A stretch of 19,350 nucleotides of DNA from JAYUHK01 sp043767025 (GCA_043767025.1 JAYUHK010000063.1:1-19350); one strand, 5' to 3'; positions 1 to 8,011 are shown, numbered from the stretch's first letter. Notes: generated by a model from the sequence alone, not told the origin. Numbers and translations are program-made.

Positions 1-1
1 A

Positions 2-229
2 TTTGAGGTATTTACGAGTGTCACAAAAATCTACGAAATGCAAATTTTTGACCGTTGGGGCAACCAAATTTTCATCGCTCAAAGCGACGGAATCCTCGCT
101 CCACGTTGGAACGGCAACGCCCTGAACGGCAGTCGCCTCGATGCAGGTGTGTATATTTACGTCCTCAAAGGAGTGTGCGCCAACGGCAAACCATTCGTCA
201 CTTCGGGCGATGTGACGTTGGTGCGGTAG
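2..229 (+). CDS. C-terminal end of a T9SS (type B) secreted/gliding-motility-associated protein, 5' truncated
   Basis: The reading frame is open from base 2 and ends at TAG 227-229, so about 75 C-terminal residues of a larger protein are visible. They match the gliding-motility-associated C-terminal domain (CHU_C, type B sorting signal of the type IX secretion system). Visible hallmarks are the hydrophobic strand before IFDRWGNQIF, a W-N-G where the family usually has W-D-G, a GVYIYVLKG strand, and the terminal GDVTLVR that ends most members. The domain directs a Sec-exported protein through the T9SS outer-membrane machinery and is usually removed or used for surface attachment. The function of the cargo lies outside the window. 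An ATG at 38 is internal to the domain and is not a plausible start. The gene converges on the minus-strand lipoprotein gene, with a hairpin between them. Confidence 0.88.
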   Translation, partial: FEVFTSVTKIYEMQIFDRWGNQIFIAQSDGILAPRWNGNALNGSRLDAGVYIYVLKGVCANGKPFVTSGDVTLVR

Positions 230-254
230 GAGGAGGTCTGGGATAAATAAACCG

Positions 255-287
255 AAGTCACCGACACCTCAAAGGTGTCGGTGACTT
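255..287. repeat. Perfect 15-bp palindromic hairpin, copy 1 of a dispersed repeat
   Basis: Arms 255-269 and 273-287 are perfect inverted complements around a 3-nt loop (270-272). The hairpin sits between two convergent genes and could act as a bidirectional transcription terminator, though no T-run follows either arm. A second, diverged copy lies at 11033-11065. The two share the left flank TAAACCGAAGT as well as the stem, so this is a repeat family and not a chance terminator. Confidence 0.8.
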
Positions 288-315
288 GTAATAACCCTTA
301 AAAACTTAAAACTGC

Positions 316-1833
316 TTACTGCCGATACTTCAATTTCATGCCCATACGGACGGCGACTTGCTGCGTGGCGAGTGCTTTGGCAGATGTAGTGCCGTTGTTG
401 CTGGTCGAAAATAGAGAGCCGACGATTATTTTTTTAGCGGTTTTGAGGTTTGCAAAACGGGCAGCGTCGAGCGTAGCAAATGTCGTTTTGGTGACTGTGC
501 CTCCCACATCGCCTGCGCTGCTGACTGGCGCGCCTTCCAAAATAATTTTTTGAGCATCAAAAAGGGAATCTATAATCGTGCCGTTGGCATTGATAAAATA
601 GGCTTGTAGGCTGACCGTGAGCGGCGTGCTGTTGTCGGTAATTACTTTGAACTCGGCGGCTTCGACTTTGGTATAGTTGTCGAAATTGATAGGGAAAGTG
701 TCTGTGGCAGCGAAGCCGGCGGCGCGACCGTAGAACGGAAGAGTGACTTCCAGACCGATTTTGAACTTGCTGGAGTCGGCGAGAAAACCGCGCACTGGCA
801 GCACTCCGTCGGGATTGGCGACTGCGTCAATGTCAAAATCCACTCCGATAGGACCTGCGCCCAGCACTTGGGTAATGTTGGAGTTGTTTTTATTGAAACT
901 AAAAAAGGTATTTTTGGACTGCCCTACTTCGTTGATGCTTGGATAAGCGAAGTCAATTCCGTTGGTCACGAAAGGACTTTGTACGTCCAATATTTCATTT
1001 TTTACGGTAAAAACTCTCAATATATTGGTTTTGGAGCGGACTGGAAAGCCGACAGAATTTTCGGCGATGACGTTGATGCTGGGTTGCTCGAAGTAGATAT
1101 TGCCGTTGGTCCAGTTTTTGAAAAAATCAATTTGTACGGTATCGTGCGGAAAGTCGAGCGTTTCTTTGGACCAAAAGCCCTCGATATAAGAGAAATCGAG
1201 ATTGGTCATTGCGCCGATGATACTCACTGTGTCGGGCGTGCCGTCGGCGCGCATAGCTGCATAGCGGATATGAAGGGAGTCGTTGACAGGTTGTATTTTG
1301 TATCCTGCCATAGATTCGCCGAAGACTCCTTGACTTGGTGTCGTACCTGAGTAAAGAATTGTAAAATTGATCGTGAAAGGCAATCCGTCCTTGGTCATTT
1401 CGGGAATCCACAGTTTCACTTTCATATTTTGAGTAGCGTAGGATTTTGCTACCAAAGTCATGGTGCCAGTTTTGAGGTCAATAACTCTTACGTCCAGATT
1501 TTGTGTGCTTGGCGATTTGAGGGAGATGCCCGTGACGGTATCTTTGACCAAAATTGGGACTGTTTTGAACCAAGTCAAAAGTTCTTTTGCATTTCTACCA
1601 ATAACATCGCTTTTGAAATGAAGTGTCATCAAGCCGTCGTTGCCGATGAGGAGGTAGTCGTTGGCTTTCATGCCCATCAGGTCGCGGAGGGTAGTGGTGC
1701 CGCTCAAAAGTGGAATAGCAAACTCGCTGCTGTGGGGTGCGACGGTGGCGTTGGCTGCGTCTTCGATTTTGCTACAAGCGGCGAGCAAAAAACAAAAAGC
1801 TGCACTAATGATTAAGAAAGATAGATGTTTCAT
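316..1833 (-). CDS. Hypothetical lipoprotein, 505 aa
   Basis: The N-terminus is a lipoprotein signal: MKH, a hydrophobic core (residues 4-17), then the lipobox L17-A18-A19-C20, so the mature protein should be lipidated at C20 and anchored in a membrane. The residues after the cysteine are SKIED; acidic residues there are reminiscent of the surface-export signal of some Bacteroidota lipoproteins, which is suggestive only. The rest is a soluble, beta-rich looking chain with no transmembrane helix, no repeat and no catalytic motif that I recognise; one stretch near the middle (PSINVIAENSVGFPV) has the look of an immunoglobulin-like or LEA-like strand pair. The start codon lies 32 bp downstream of the stop of the beta-CASP nuclease gene on the same strand, so the two may share a transcript. 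No function is assigned. Confidence 0.8.
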   Translation of the reverse strand: MKHLSFLIISAAFCFLLAACSKIEDAANATVAPHSSEFAIPLLSGTTTLRDLMGMKANDYLLIGNDGLMTLHFKSDVIGRNAKELLTWFKTVPILVKDTVTGISLKSPSTQNLDVRVIDLKTGTMTLVAKSYATQNMKVKLWIPEMTKDGLPFTINFTILYSGTTPSQGVFGESMAGYKIQPVNDSLHIRYAAMRADGTPDTVSIIGAMTNLDFSYIEGFWSKETLDFPHDTVQIDFFKNWTNGNIYFEQPSINVIAENSVGFPVRSKTNILRVFTVKNEILDVQSPFVTNGIDFAYPSINEVGQSKNTFFSFNKNNSNITQVLGAGPIGVDFDIDAVANPDGVLPVRGFLADSSKFKIGLEVTLPFYGRAAGFAATDTFPINFDNYTKVEAAEFKVITDNSTPLTVSLQAYFINANGTIIDSLFDAQKIILEGAPVSSAGDVGGTVTKTTFATLDAARFANLKTAKKIIVGSLFSTSNNGTTSAKALATQQVAVRMGMKLKYRQ

Positions 1834-1865
1834 TTTTTATATATTTTAAAAAAAGCTAATAAGAT

Positions 1866-3257
1866 TTACAAATTTACTTCTTCGCCCAATGCGGGAATTT
1901 CTATCGGGCATTGGAAGCCATTTTCGGACAAAAAAGACGCAAAAGCCTGTTGGGTTTCGTATTCGCCATGCACCAAAAAAAGTTTTTTTAACGTTTTTTG
2001 TTGATTTCTGATGACTTCCAGCATTTCGTGCCGGTCGCCGTGCGCCGAAAATGAACTCATCAACTCTATGTCTGCGCGGACGGATTTTTTTTGTCCGAGA
2101 ATAAAAATTTCTTTTGCGCCATTCATCAGCTCTCCGCCGGGCGTGTGTGGTGCGCAATAACCGACGATAAGAATCGTCGCTCGTGGATTTTCGATGTTGT
2201 TCGATAGGTGGTGCTGCACGCGCCCAGCGTTCATCATACCCGACGGGCTGATGATAATGCACGGCGCGGGATTGCTATTGAGTTGCTTCGAGTCGTTGGT
2301 TTCTCTGATGTAATGTACGCTGTTCATGCCAAAAGGGTCGCCGTCGGAGCGCAAATAATTGCTCAAATCTTGGTCAAAACATTCGGGGTGTGCATTGAAA
2401 ATCTCGGTAGCACTGACCGCCAACGGACTGTCCACATAGATAGGCAACTTCGGCAATTTCCCTGCAGTTTGGAGTCTATCGAGCGTATATACGATTTCTT
2501 GCACCCGTCCCACTCCGAAAGCGGGAATAATCACCTTCCCTTTTTTATCTATACAAGTATGACGTATTATTTCTAAAAAGTGGTCATCTTCGTTGGGTGC
2601 CGAAAGATGGTCTTTGTCGCCGTAAGTGGATTCGCAAATCAAAAAATCCACGTCGGGCAGCGGCATCGGATTGCGCAAAATAGGGCGATTGGGGCGACCG
2701 ATATCGCCACTGAAACCCAAACGAGTCGTTTTTTCTTTCTCCGTAACGCTCAAAGTGATGCTCGCGCTGCCGAGAATATGACCTGCATCGCGAAATAAAA
2801 CTTCTACCGAGCCGTCGGCAATTTGGAAAGGCGTTTCGTAGCCATAGCTCGCAAATTGTCGGAGTGCTTGCGCTGCGTCGCGTTGCGTATAGAGCGGCTT
2901 TGTATTTTTAAAACCTTTTTTTCGTTGGTATTCGGCATCGTATTCTTGGATTTTCGCGCTGTCGGTCATCAGCAAAGCCGCCAAGTGGCGAGTAGCGTGG
3001 GTGCAAAAAATAGTCCCCCGAAAACCGTCGCGCACCAAAGCCGGAATCCTGCCGCAGTGGTCAATATGGGCGTGAGAAAGCAGCAGGCAGTCGAGCTTGG
3101 AAGGGTCGAAAAGCCACGTTGCGTTAAAATTTTCCATGTCCGCACTGCGCCCCTGATACAAGCCGCAATCGAGGAGAATCGTAAAACCGCTGTCGAGCGT
3201 TAGAAGGTGCGAGCTTCCAGTTACTTCGCGGGCTGCGCCGCAGAATTTTATTTTCAT
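1866..3257 (-). CDS. Metallo-beta-lactamase/beta-CASP RNA-processing exonuclease (Ysh1/CPSF73-like)
   Basis: A 463-aa two-zinc hydrolase of the RNA-metabolising MBL family (COG1236 type). Visible motifs: S-H62-A-H64-I-D66-H67 (HxHxDH), H160 in DAGHILGS, D185 in FSGDIG, then the beta-CASP insertion with E209 (ICEST), PSGMMNAGRVQHH (337-350) and SAHGD (404-408), and LVHGE (H430) in the C-terminal RMMBL segment. Proteins of this family cut or trim RNA in the cytoplasm. The segment GYCAPHTPGGEL (367-378) differs from the GYQA-x-G-T-x-G more usual in relatives. An in-frame ATG at 3308 would add 17 residues (MKVSKINDPFFSFLITC); I prefer the ATG at 3257 because MKIKFCGAAREVTGS is the usual family N-terminus. 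The lipoprotein gene follows 32 bp downstream. The biological RNA target is unknown. Confidence 0.92.
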   Translation of the reverse strand: MKIKFCGAAREVTGSSHLLTLDSGFTILLDCGLYQGRSADMENFNATWLFDPSKLDCLLLSHAHIDHCGRIPALVRDGFRGTIFCTHATRHLAALLMTDSAKIQEYDAEYQRKKGFKNTKPLYTQRDAAQALRQFASYGYETPFQIADGSVEVLFRDAGHILGSASITLSVTEKEKTTRLGFSGDIGRPNRPILRNPMPLPDVDFLICESTYGDKDHLSAPNEDDHFLEIIRHTCIDKKGKVIIPAFGVGRVQEIVYTLDRLQTAGKLPKLPIYVDSPLAVSATEIFNAHPECFDQDLSNYLRSDGDPFGMNSVHYIRETNDSKQLNSNPAPCIIISPSGMMNAGRVQHHLSNNIENPRATILIVGYCAPHTPGGELMNGAKEIFILGQKKSVRADIELMSSFSAHGDRHEMLEVIRNQQKTLKKLFLVHGEYETQQAFASFLSENGFQCPIEIPALGEEVNL

Positions 3258-3715
3258 GCAGGTAATTAGAAATGAAAAAAATGGGTCATTTATTTTAGAC
3301 ACCTTCATTAGACCCTAAATATACGTCCGATAAGTGAAAAAAAAGGAAAGTTGCGAAAAAAAATATTAGATTGTAGATATTTTATGTTAATTTTGGCGAC
3401 TTTTGAAGAAAATTATTTTTTTTTGGGGAAAAGGATTTTTGTTCAAAATTTTTTTACTACTTTTGAAAGGTTGAATACAAGAAATGTGTTTAGAAATAAA
3501 CTATCCGTTTTTTCTCTTGAATTACAATCACTCGTTGCGTTGTTTTTGTTGCGACGCGCCAAGCTGCGCCGCAAAAAATATCTTGCTGCCGATTGAATTT
3601 TTTTTTGAAAAAAGGAAATGTATTATTTTTTTTCCTTCCTAAACCAACCGAAGCATTTGATTTTTTCAAATAAATGATGCCGTCGCCGTCACGCATCTAA
3701 CAGCCTTTTTAGTTT
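3258..3715. other. Gene-free AT-rich intergenic stretch upstream of the RNase and recQ genes
   Basis: About 460 bp between divergent genes, made largely of A- and T-runs. I see no convincing gene: an 81-codon ORF at 3351-3596 has a biased F/L/K/R composition and no recognisable fold. Two sequences match the Bacteroidota -7 consensus TAnnTTTG on the plus strand (TAATTTTG at 3388-3395 and TACTTTTG at 3458-3465), but the upstream TTGs have poor spacing (14 and 16 nt) and recQ starts 250 nt or more further on. At 3285-3306 on the minus strand is a copy of the GTGTCYAAAATAAA motif found in the repeat region near 12 kb. Confidence 0.6.
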
Positions 3716-5926
3716 ATGCCAATACCTAACATTACCGAACTCCAACAAGCCTTACAAAAATATTTTGGCTTCGACTACTTCAAAGATAGTCAAGAACTTA
3801 TCGTGCAAAGCGTCCTCGATAAGCGCGATACTTTCGTTCTGATGCCGACAGGTGGTGGAAAATCTCTTTGCTACCAACTGCCAGCCCTCATGATGCCCGG
3901 CACCGCCATCATTATTTCGCCGCTTATCGCGTTGATGAAAAATCAAGTAGATTCTATTCGCGGCTACTCGGCGGAGGACGAAGTGGCGCATTTTCTCAAT
4001 TCTTCTCTTACGAAAGTGCAGATTCGGAAAGTAAAACAAGACATCGTGGACGGACGAACCAAACTCCTCTACATCGCTCCCGAAACGCTGACCAAAGACG
4101 AGAATTTAGAGTTCCTCAAAGGGATTGACCTCTCTTTTGTAGCCGTAGATGAAGCGCACTGTATCTCCGAATGGGGACACGACTTCCGACCCGAATACCG
4201 TCGCATTCGCACCATGATTGACACGATTGATAAAGAAATTCCTATCATCGCCCTTACCGCTACCGCTACGCCCAAAGTGCGGACAGATATTGTAAAAATA
4301 TTGAATATGAAAGAAGAAAACACTTTTGTTTCGTCTTTCAATCGCGACAATCTTTACTACGAAGTGCGCCCCAAATACCCAAAATTGGAGCAGACGGTGA
4401 AGCAAATCATTCAAATCATCAAAGAAGTAGAAGGGCAATCGGGCATTATTTACGTCCAAAGCCGCAAAACAACCGAAGATATTGCCAAACTGCTCGTCGT
4501 CAATGGCATTGACGCTGCGCCTTACCACGCTGGACTCGACCCCAAAACGCGCAGTCAGACCCAAGATGATTTTTTGAAAGAAGACCTCAAAGTCATCGTA
4601 GCCACCATCGCCTTCGGAATGGGAATCGACAAACCAGACGTGCGTTTCGTCATTCATTACGATATTCCGAAAAGTATCGAAAATTATTATCAAGAAACTG
4701 GACGTGGCGGACGCGACGGCTTGCGGGGCAAATGTATCGCCTTTTATTCTCAAAAAGATATTGCGCGACTCGAAAAATTCTTGCGCGACAAGCCCGCCGC
4801 CGAGCGCGAAATGGGCGCATTGCTGATGCAAGAAATCACGGCGTATGCCGAAACCACGACCTGCCGCCGCCGCTTTTTGTTGTATTATTTTGGAGAAGAG
4901 TTCGCGGAAGACAAGTGTGGAAAAATGTGCGACAACTGCCGACACCCCAAAGCCAAAGTAGAAGTTTCGGAAGAAATGAAACACGCTTTGCAGGCTATCG
5001 CCGCGCTGAACGAAAATTTTGGCTTCAAAGTATTGGTCGCTTTTTTGCTCGGCAAAGACACGCGAGAAATAGAGGATTTTGGCTTCGCCGAACACGACTT
5101 ATATGGCGTGGGCGACGAAAAAGACGAAACTTTTTGGAACTCTATTTTCCGCCACGGCATTCTGAACGGACTGATTGGGAAGGACATCGAGAATTATGGA
5201 CTGCTCAAAGTGACCGATGTAGGCAGAGCTTTTCTCGCCAACCCGCAACCGTATTACATTCCTATCAATCGTGATTTTGATGAGGAGCAGATAGATTTGT
5301 TGGAAGAAAGCATCGGCAAAACAGCCGTTTTGGACGATACGCTGATGCGTTTTTTGAAAGATTTGCGCAAGTCTATTGCCAAAAAAATGGACGTGCCGCC
5401 GTTCATTATTTTCCAAGACCCGTCCCTCGAAGATATGGCTACGCAATATCCGATTTCGATGGAAGACATGACCAAAATCACAGGCGTAAGCAAGGGAAAA
5501 GCCGAGCGATACGCCAAGCCGTTCATCGAGATGATTGCCAAATATGTCGAAGAAAACGACATCGAGCGTCCGACGGATTTTACCATCAAGTCAGTTGCCA
5601 ACAAGTCGAAAGCCAAAGTAGCGATTATCCAGAGCATTGACAAAAAAATTCCGTTGCCCGACATCGCTCGCGGCAGCCAAATCACGATGCCCGAACTGAT
5701 GGAAGAACTCAACGCCATCGTGAGTTCTGGTACCAAAGTTAATCTCGATTATTACCTCGAGGAAACGATTGACGAATATGTGCGCGAAGATATTTACAAC
5801 TACTTCATGGAAGCCGAAACGGACTCCGCAGACGCTGCCTATCACGCACTCAAAGAAGATGACGACATTACGATAGAAGAAATAGAACTCATCAGACTCA
5901 AATTTTTGTCCGAAATGGGCAATTAA
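3716..5926 (+). CDS. recQ: ATP-dependent DNA helicase RecQ, long Bacteroidota form
   Basis: A 736-aa 3'-5' superfamily 2 DNA helicase for recombination and replication-fork repair. Order of domains: helicase core (about 1-350) with a Q-motif-like GFDYFKDSQ at 18-26, Walker A TGGGKS (45-50), DEAH box D145-H148, SAT-type motif LTATATP, and motif VI with QETGRGGRDG; zinc-binding segment with C383, C401, C405 and C408; RQC winged helix (about 415-510); HRDC domain (about 523-610). A further 120 or so residues follow, ending in an acidic tail. This tail resembles the extra helix-turn-helix-like domain (RQC/HTH_40 type) present in many Bacteroidota RecQ proteins and absent from the 609-aa E. coli enzyme. 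The start ATG at 3716 gives the expected N-terminus (ITELQQALQKYFGFDYFK). No Shine-Dalgarno sequence is visible. All helicase residues look intact. Confidence 0.96.
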   Translation: MPIPNITELQQALQKYFGFDYFKDSQELIVQSVLDKRDTFVLMPTGGGKSLCYQLPALMMPGTAIIISPLIALMKNQVDSIRGYSAEDEVAHFLNSSLTKVQIRKVKQDIVDGRTKLLYIAPETLTKDENLEFLKGIDLSFVAVDEAHCISEWGHDFRPEYRRIRTMIDTIDKEIPIIALTATATPKVRTDIVKILNMKEENTFVSSFNRDNLYYEVRPKYPKLEQTVKQIIQIIKEVEGQSGIIYVQSRKTTEDIAKLLVVNGIDAAPYHAGLDPKTRSQTQDDFLKEDLKVIVATIAFGMGIDKPDVRFVIHYDIPKSIENYYQETGRGGRDGLRGKCIAFYSQKDIARLEKFLRDKPAAEREMGALLMQEITAYAETTTCRRRFLLYYFGEEFAEDKCGKMCDNCRHPKAKVEVSEEMKHALQAIAALNENFGFKVLVAFLLGKDTREIEDFGFAEHDLYGVGDEKDETFWNSIFRHGILNGLIGKDIENYGLLKVTDVGRAFLANPQPYYIPINRDFDEEQIDLLEESIGKTAVLDDTLMRFLKDLRKSIAKKMDVPPFIIFQDPSLEDMATQYPISMEDMTKITGVSKGKAERYAKPFIEMIAKYVEENDIERPTDFTIKSVANKSKAKVAIIQSIDKKIPLPDIARGSQITMPELMEELNAIVSSGTKVNLDYYLEETIDEYVREDIYNYFMEAETDSADAAYHALKEDDDITIEEIELIRLKFLSEMGN

Positions 5927-5972
5927 GCACGTCCGAAACAATCATTAACATATCGTTAATTGGGTTGCGAAA

Positions 5973-6027
5973 AAAATAAAATATTTATAAATAATTGATA
6001 ATCAGTTGTTTATAAATATTTTATTTT
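5973..6027. repeat. Perfect 19-bp AT-only inverted repeat
   Basis: Arms 5973-5991 and 6009-6027 are exact inverted complements with no G or C, around a 17-nt loop (5992-6008). It lies 46 bp after the recQ stop and about 65 bp before the predicted -7 box of the DUF4783 gene. It might help end recQ transcription, although a GC-free stem is weak for an intrinsic terminator, or it might be a protein-binding or DNA-cruciform site. A perfect match over 19 bp is unlikely by chance even in AT-rich DNA. Confidence 0.7.
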
Positions 6028-6067
6028 AAGTATGAATATCAGTTGGAGTCAAAAATACGTCCGCTAC

Positions 6068-6098
6068 TTGATAAGCATCGAATACTATCGTAATTTTA
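6068..6098 (+). promoter_or_regulatory. Putative Bacteroidota-type promoter for the DUF4783 gene
   Basis: TTG at 6068-6070 and TAATTTTA at 6091-6098 are separated by 20 nt, matching the Bacteroidota -33/-7 layout (TTG, 19-21 nt, TAnnTTTG) except for the final A. Transcription would begin near 6105, giving a leader of about 30 nt before the ATG at 6138. Confidence 0.45.
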
Positions 6099-6137
6099 CG
6101 CTATATTAGTTATCTCTCACAACACAAACAATCGGAC

Positions 6138-6530
6138 ATGAAAAAAATTCTTTTTGCCTTGCTCTTTTTACCGTTTTTTGCGCTCGCAGAAATCGGAGTG
6201 CCGCCAGACGTTATGAAAGCTCTCACCGCCGGCGACGCAGCTACTTTGAGCCGCTTTTTTGACGAAACCGTAGAGGTATCCGTGTTGGGACAAGAAAATA
6301 TCTATTCCAAAGCGCAAGCAATCGAAGTGGTAAAAAATTTCTTTGCCAAAAATCACCCCAAGACGTTCAGCCAAGTCCATCAAGGCGCGTCCAAAGGGAA
6401 AGATTCGCAGTACTGCATCGGCGACTTGACGACGACGGGCGGCGCATCGTTTCGGGTGTATATTTACTTCAAAGCCGTCGGCGACGCTTCCGTAATCCAA
6501 GAATTGCGTTTCGACAGCCCACAAAAGTAA
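6138..6530 (+). CDS. DUF4783 family secreted protein (NTF2-like fold)
   Basis: A 130-aa protein with a Sec signal peptide: MKK, hydrophobic residues 4-15, and a likely signal peptidase I cut after A15-L16-A17. The mature part of about 113 residues matches DUF4783, a Bacteroidota family predicted to adopt an NTF2-like cone fold. Visible family features are the opening helix with ALTAGDAATLSRFFD, the ENIYSKAQAIEVVKNFF helix, QVHQGASKGKDSQYCIGDL, and the closing strands RVYIYFKA and VIQELRFD. The protein should be periplasmic or otherwise exported. Its biochemical role is not known and no catalytic residues are evident. The gene stands alone between a promoter-like sequence and an intrinsic terminator, so it is probably monocistronic. 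Confidence 0.85.
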   Translation: MKKILFALLFLPFFALAEIGVPPDVMKALTAGDAATLSRFFDETVEVSVLGQENIYSKAQAIEVVKNFFAKNHPKTFSQVHQGASKGKDSQYCIGDLTTTGGASFRVYIYFKAVGDASVIQELRFDSPQK

Positions 6531-6551
6531 TTTTTTTTGTATAATTATAAG

Positions 6552-6595
6552 AAAATACGCCTGATTGCACTGCGACAATCTGGCGTATTTTTTTT
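6552..6595 (+). terminator. Intrinsic terminator downstream of the DUF4783 gene
   Basis: Arms 6552-6566 and 6577-6591 pair over 15 positions with a single T-T mismatch, around a 10-nt loop, and the right arm runs directly into a T-tract ending at 6595. A GC-containing stem followed by U-rich sequence is the classic rho-independent form. It lies 21 bp after the stop codon. Confidence 0.85.
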
Positions 6596-6613
6596 AGATA
6601 GACCGTTAGAATA

Positions 6614-6645
6614 TTGTCTTTTTAAAATAAAATAAAATACCTTTG
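6614..6645 (+). promoter_or_regulatory. Bacteroidota-type promoter for pepP-pyrD
   Basis: TTG at 6614-6616 and TACCTTTG at 6638-6645 lie 21 nt apart and match the sigma-ABfr consensus TTG/TAnnTTTG exactly. The -7 box is followed by CAGC, as in many Bacteroidota housekeeping promoters. The ATG of pepP is 35 nt further on, preceded by an A-rich GATAAAAA stretch and no Shine-Dalgarno sequence. This is the best promoter in the window. Confidence 0.8.
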
Positions 6646-6680
6646 CAGCAAAAAATATCAATCTTTTTCAACGATAAAAA

Positions 6681-7973
6681 ATGAAATACGAAGCCATCTC
6701 TACGGAGCTTTTCCAACAAAATCGCCAGCGATTCACGCAAGAAATGAAGCCTAACTCGATGGCTATTTTTCACTCCAACGACCAAATGCCACGCTGCGGC
6801 GACCAAACATTCCCGTTTCGCCAAAATTCGCATCTTTTTTATTTGTGCGGCATTGACCAAGAAGAAACTATCTTGGTACTCTTTCCCGACTGCGTCCGAA
6901 AAGAGTATAAAGAAGTATTATTTGTCAAAAAAACCAACGAATACATCGCCGTTTGGGAAGGACACAAATACACAAAAGAAGAAGCGCAAGCCGCCAGTGG
7001 CATCAAAAAAGTGATATGGATAGAAGAAATGAGTGCTATTTTTAACGAACTGATTTTGCTCGCCGAAAATATCTACGTCAATACCAACGAAAATGACCGT
7101 TTCAGCTCCGAAGTGCCGAGCCGCGACCTGCGCGCCGCCCAGCAACTGATGGCTCGCTATCCCGTCCACCAATACCACCGCTCGCAGCCGATTGTCAAAA
7201 AATTGGTAATGGTAAAATCCCAATTAGAGGTCAATCTTATCAGTCGCGCCTGTGATATTACCGAAAAAGCCTTTCGGAGGGTGCTGGATTTTACTCGTCC
7301 GGGCGTGACGGAATATGAAATAGAAGCCGAGATTATCCACGAGTTTATTCGCAATCGAGCGACGGGTCATGCGTATTCTCCGATTATTGCCAGTGGCAAA
7401 AATGCGTGTATTTTGCACTACAACGACAACAACTTGCCCTGCCAAGACGGAGATATTCTGTTGATGGATTTTGGGGCAGAATACGGCAACTACGCCGCCG
7501 ACCTCACGCGTTCTATCCCCGTCAATGGTCGCTTTACGACGCGCCAACGAGCGGTTTACAACGCCGTGTTGAGGGTGATGAGAGCGGCGACGCAACTGCT
7601 CGTGCCGGGCGCGACGCTCGAAGTCTATCACAAAGAAGTGGGAAAAATAATGGAAAGCGAGCTGCTCGGTTTGGGACTTATCAGCCGCGAAGACATCAAA
7701 AATCAAGACCCCGAAGTGCCAGCTTACAAGAAATATTTTATGCACGGCACCTCGCACCATTTGGGTTTGGACGTGCATGACCTCTGCCACCGCTACGAGC
7801 CGCTGCGAGCCGGCATGGTCTTCACGGTAGAGCCGGGCATCTACATTCCCGCCGAAAATCTGGGGATTCGCCTCGAAAACGACGTGTGGCTTACCGACCG
7901 TGCGCCGATAGATTTGATGAAAAATATCCCCATCGAAGCGGACGAAATAGAAACTTTGATGAACGCCAAGTAA
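6681..7973 (+). CDS. pepP: Xaa-Pro aminopeptidase P (M24B metallopeptidase)
   Basis: A 430-aa cytoplasmic dimanganese exopeptidase that removes the N-terminal residue from peptides with proline in second place. Residues 1 to about 150 form the AMP_N domain (with SHLFYLCGIDQEE), and the rest the pita-bread catalytic domain. All five expected metal ligands are present and correctly spaced: D263 (MDFGAEY), D274 (AADLTR), H355 (HGTSHHLG), E384 (TVEPGIYIP) and E399 (RLENDV); H359 and H360 supply the usual substrate-binding histidine. The length is close to that of E. coli PepP (441 aa). It starts behind a consensus promoter, and the pyrD coding region begins within about 40 bp after its stop, so the two genes probably share an mRNA. 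Nothing looks damaged. Confidence 0.95.
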   Translation: MKYEAISTELFQQNRQRFTQEMKPNSMAIFHSNDQMPRCGDQTFPFRQNSHLFYLCGIDQEETILVLFPDCVRKEYKEVLFVKKTNEYIAVWEGHKYTKEEAQAASGIKKVIWIEEMSAIFNELILLAENIYVNTNENDRFSSEVPSRDLRAAQQLMARYPVHQYHRSQPIVKKLVMVKSQLEVNLISRACDITEKAFRRVLDFTRPGVTEYEIEAEIIHEFIRNRATGHAYSPIIASGKNACILHYNDNNLPCQDGDILLMDFGAEYGNYAADLTRSIPVNGRFTTRQRAVYNAVLRVMRAATQLLVPGATLEVYHKEVGKIMESELLGLGLISREDIKNQDPEVPAYKKYFMHGTSHHLGLDVHDLCHRYEPLRAGMVFTVEPGIYIPAENLGIRLENDVWLTDRAPIDLMKNIPIEADEIETLMNAK

Positions 7974-8011
7974 AAATAACCGCTATCTATAAATTTTTTC
8001 TAAAACCAATT

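Noticed and set aside
3351..3596. 81-codon frame in the gap before recQ
   Set aside because: The low-complexity F/L/K/R composition comes from A/T-runs; no family, no good start context.
4106..5095. 329-codon open frame antisense to recQ
   Set aside because: It lies wholly inside recQ, its translation is rich in F, V and H with no motif, and long antisense frames are expected from the codon usage of the real gene.
5930..5950. CGTCCGAAACAA after recQ as another copy of the GTGTCCAAAATAAA motif
   Set aside because: The match is too short and diverged to separate from chance.
7886..8011. ATG 7886 as the pyrD start
   Set aside because: It overlaps the conserved end of pepP by 88 nt and adds about 30 residues with no similarity to class 2 DHODH.
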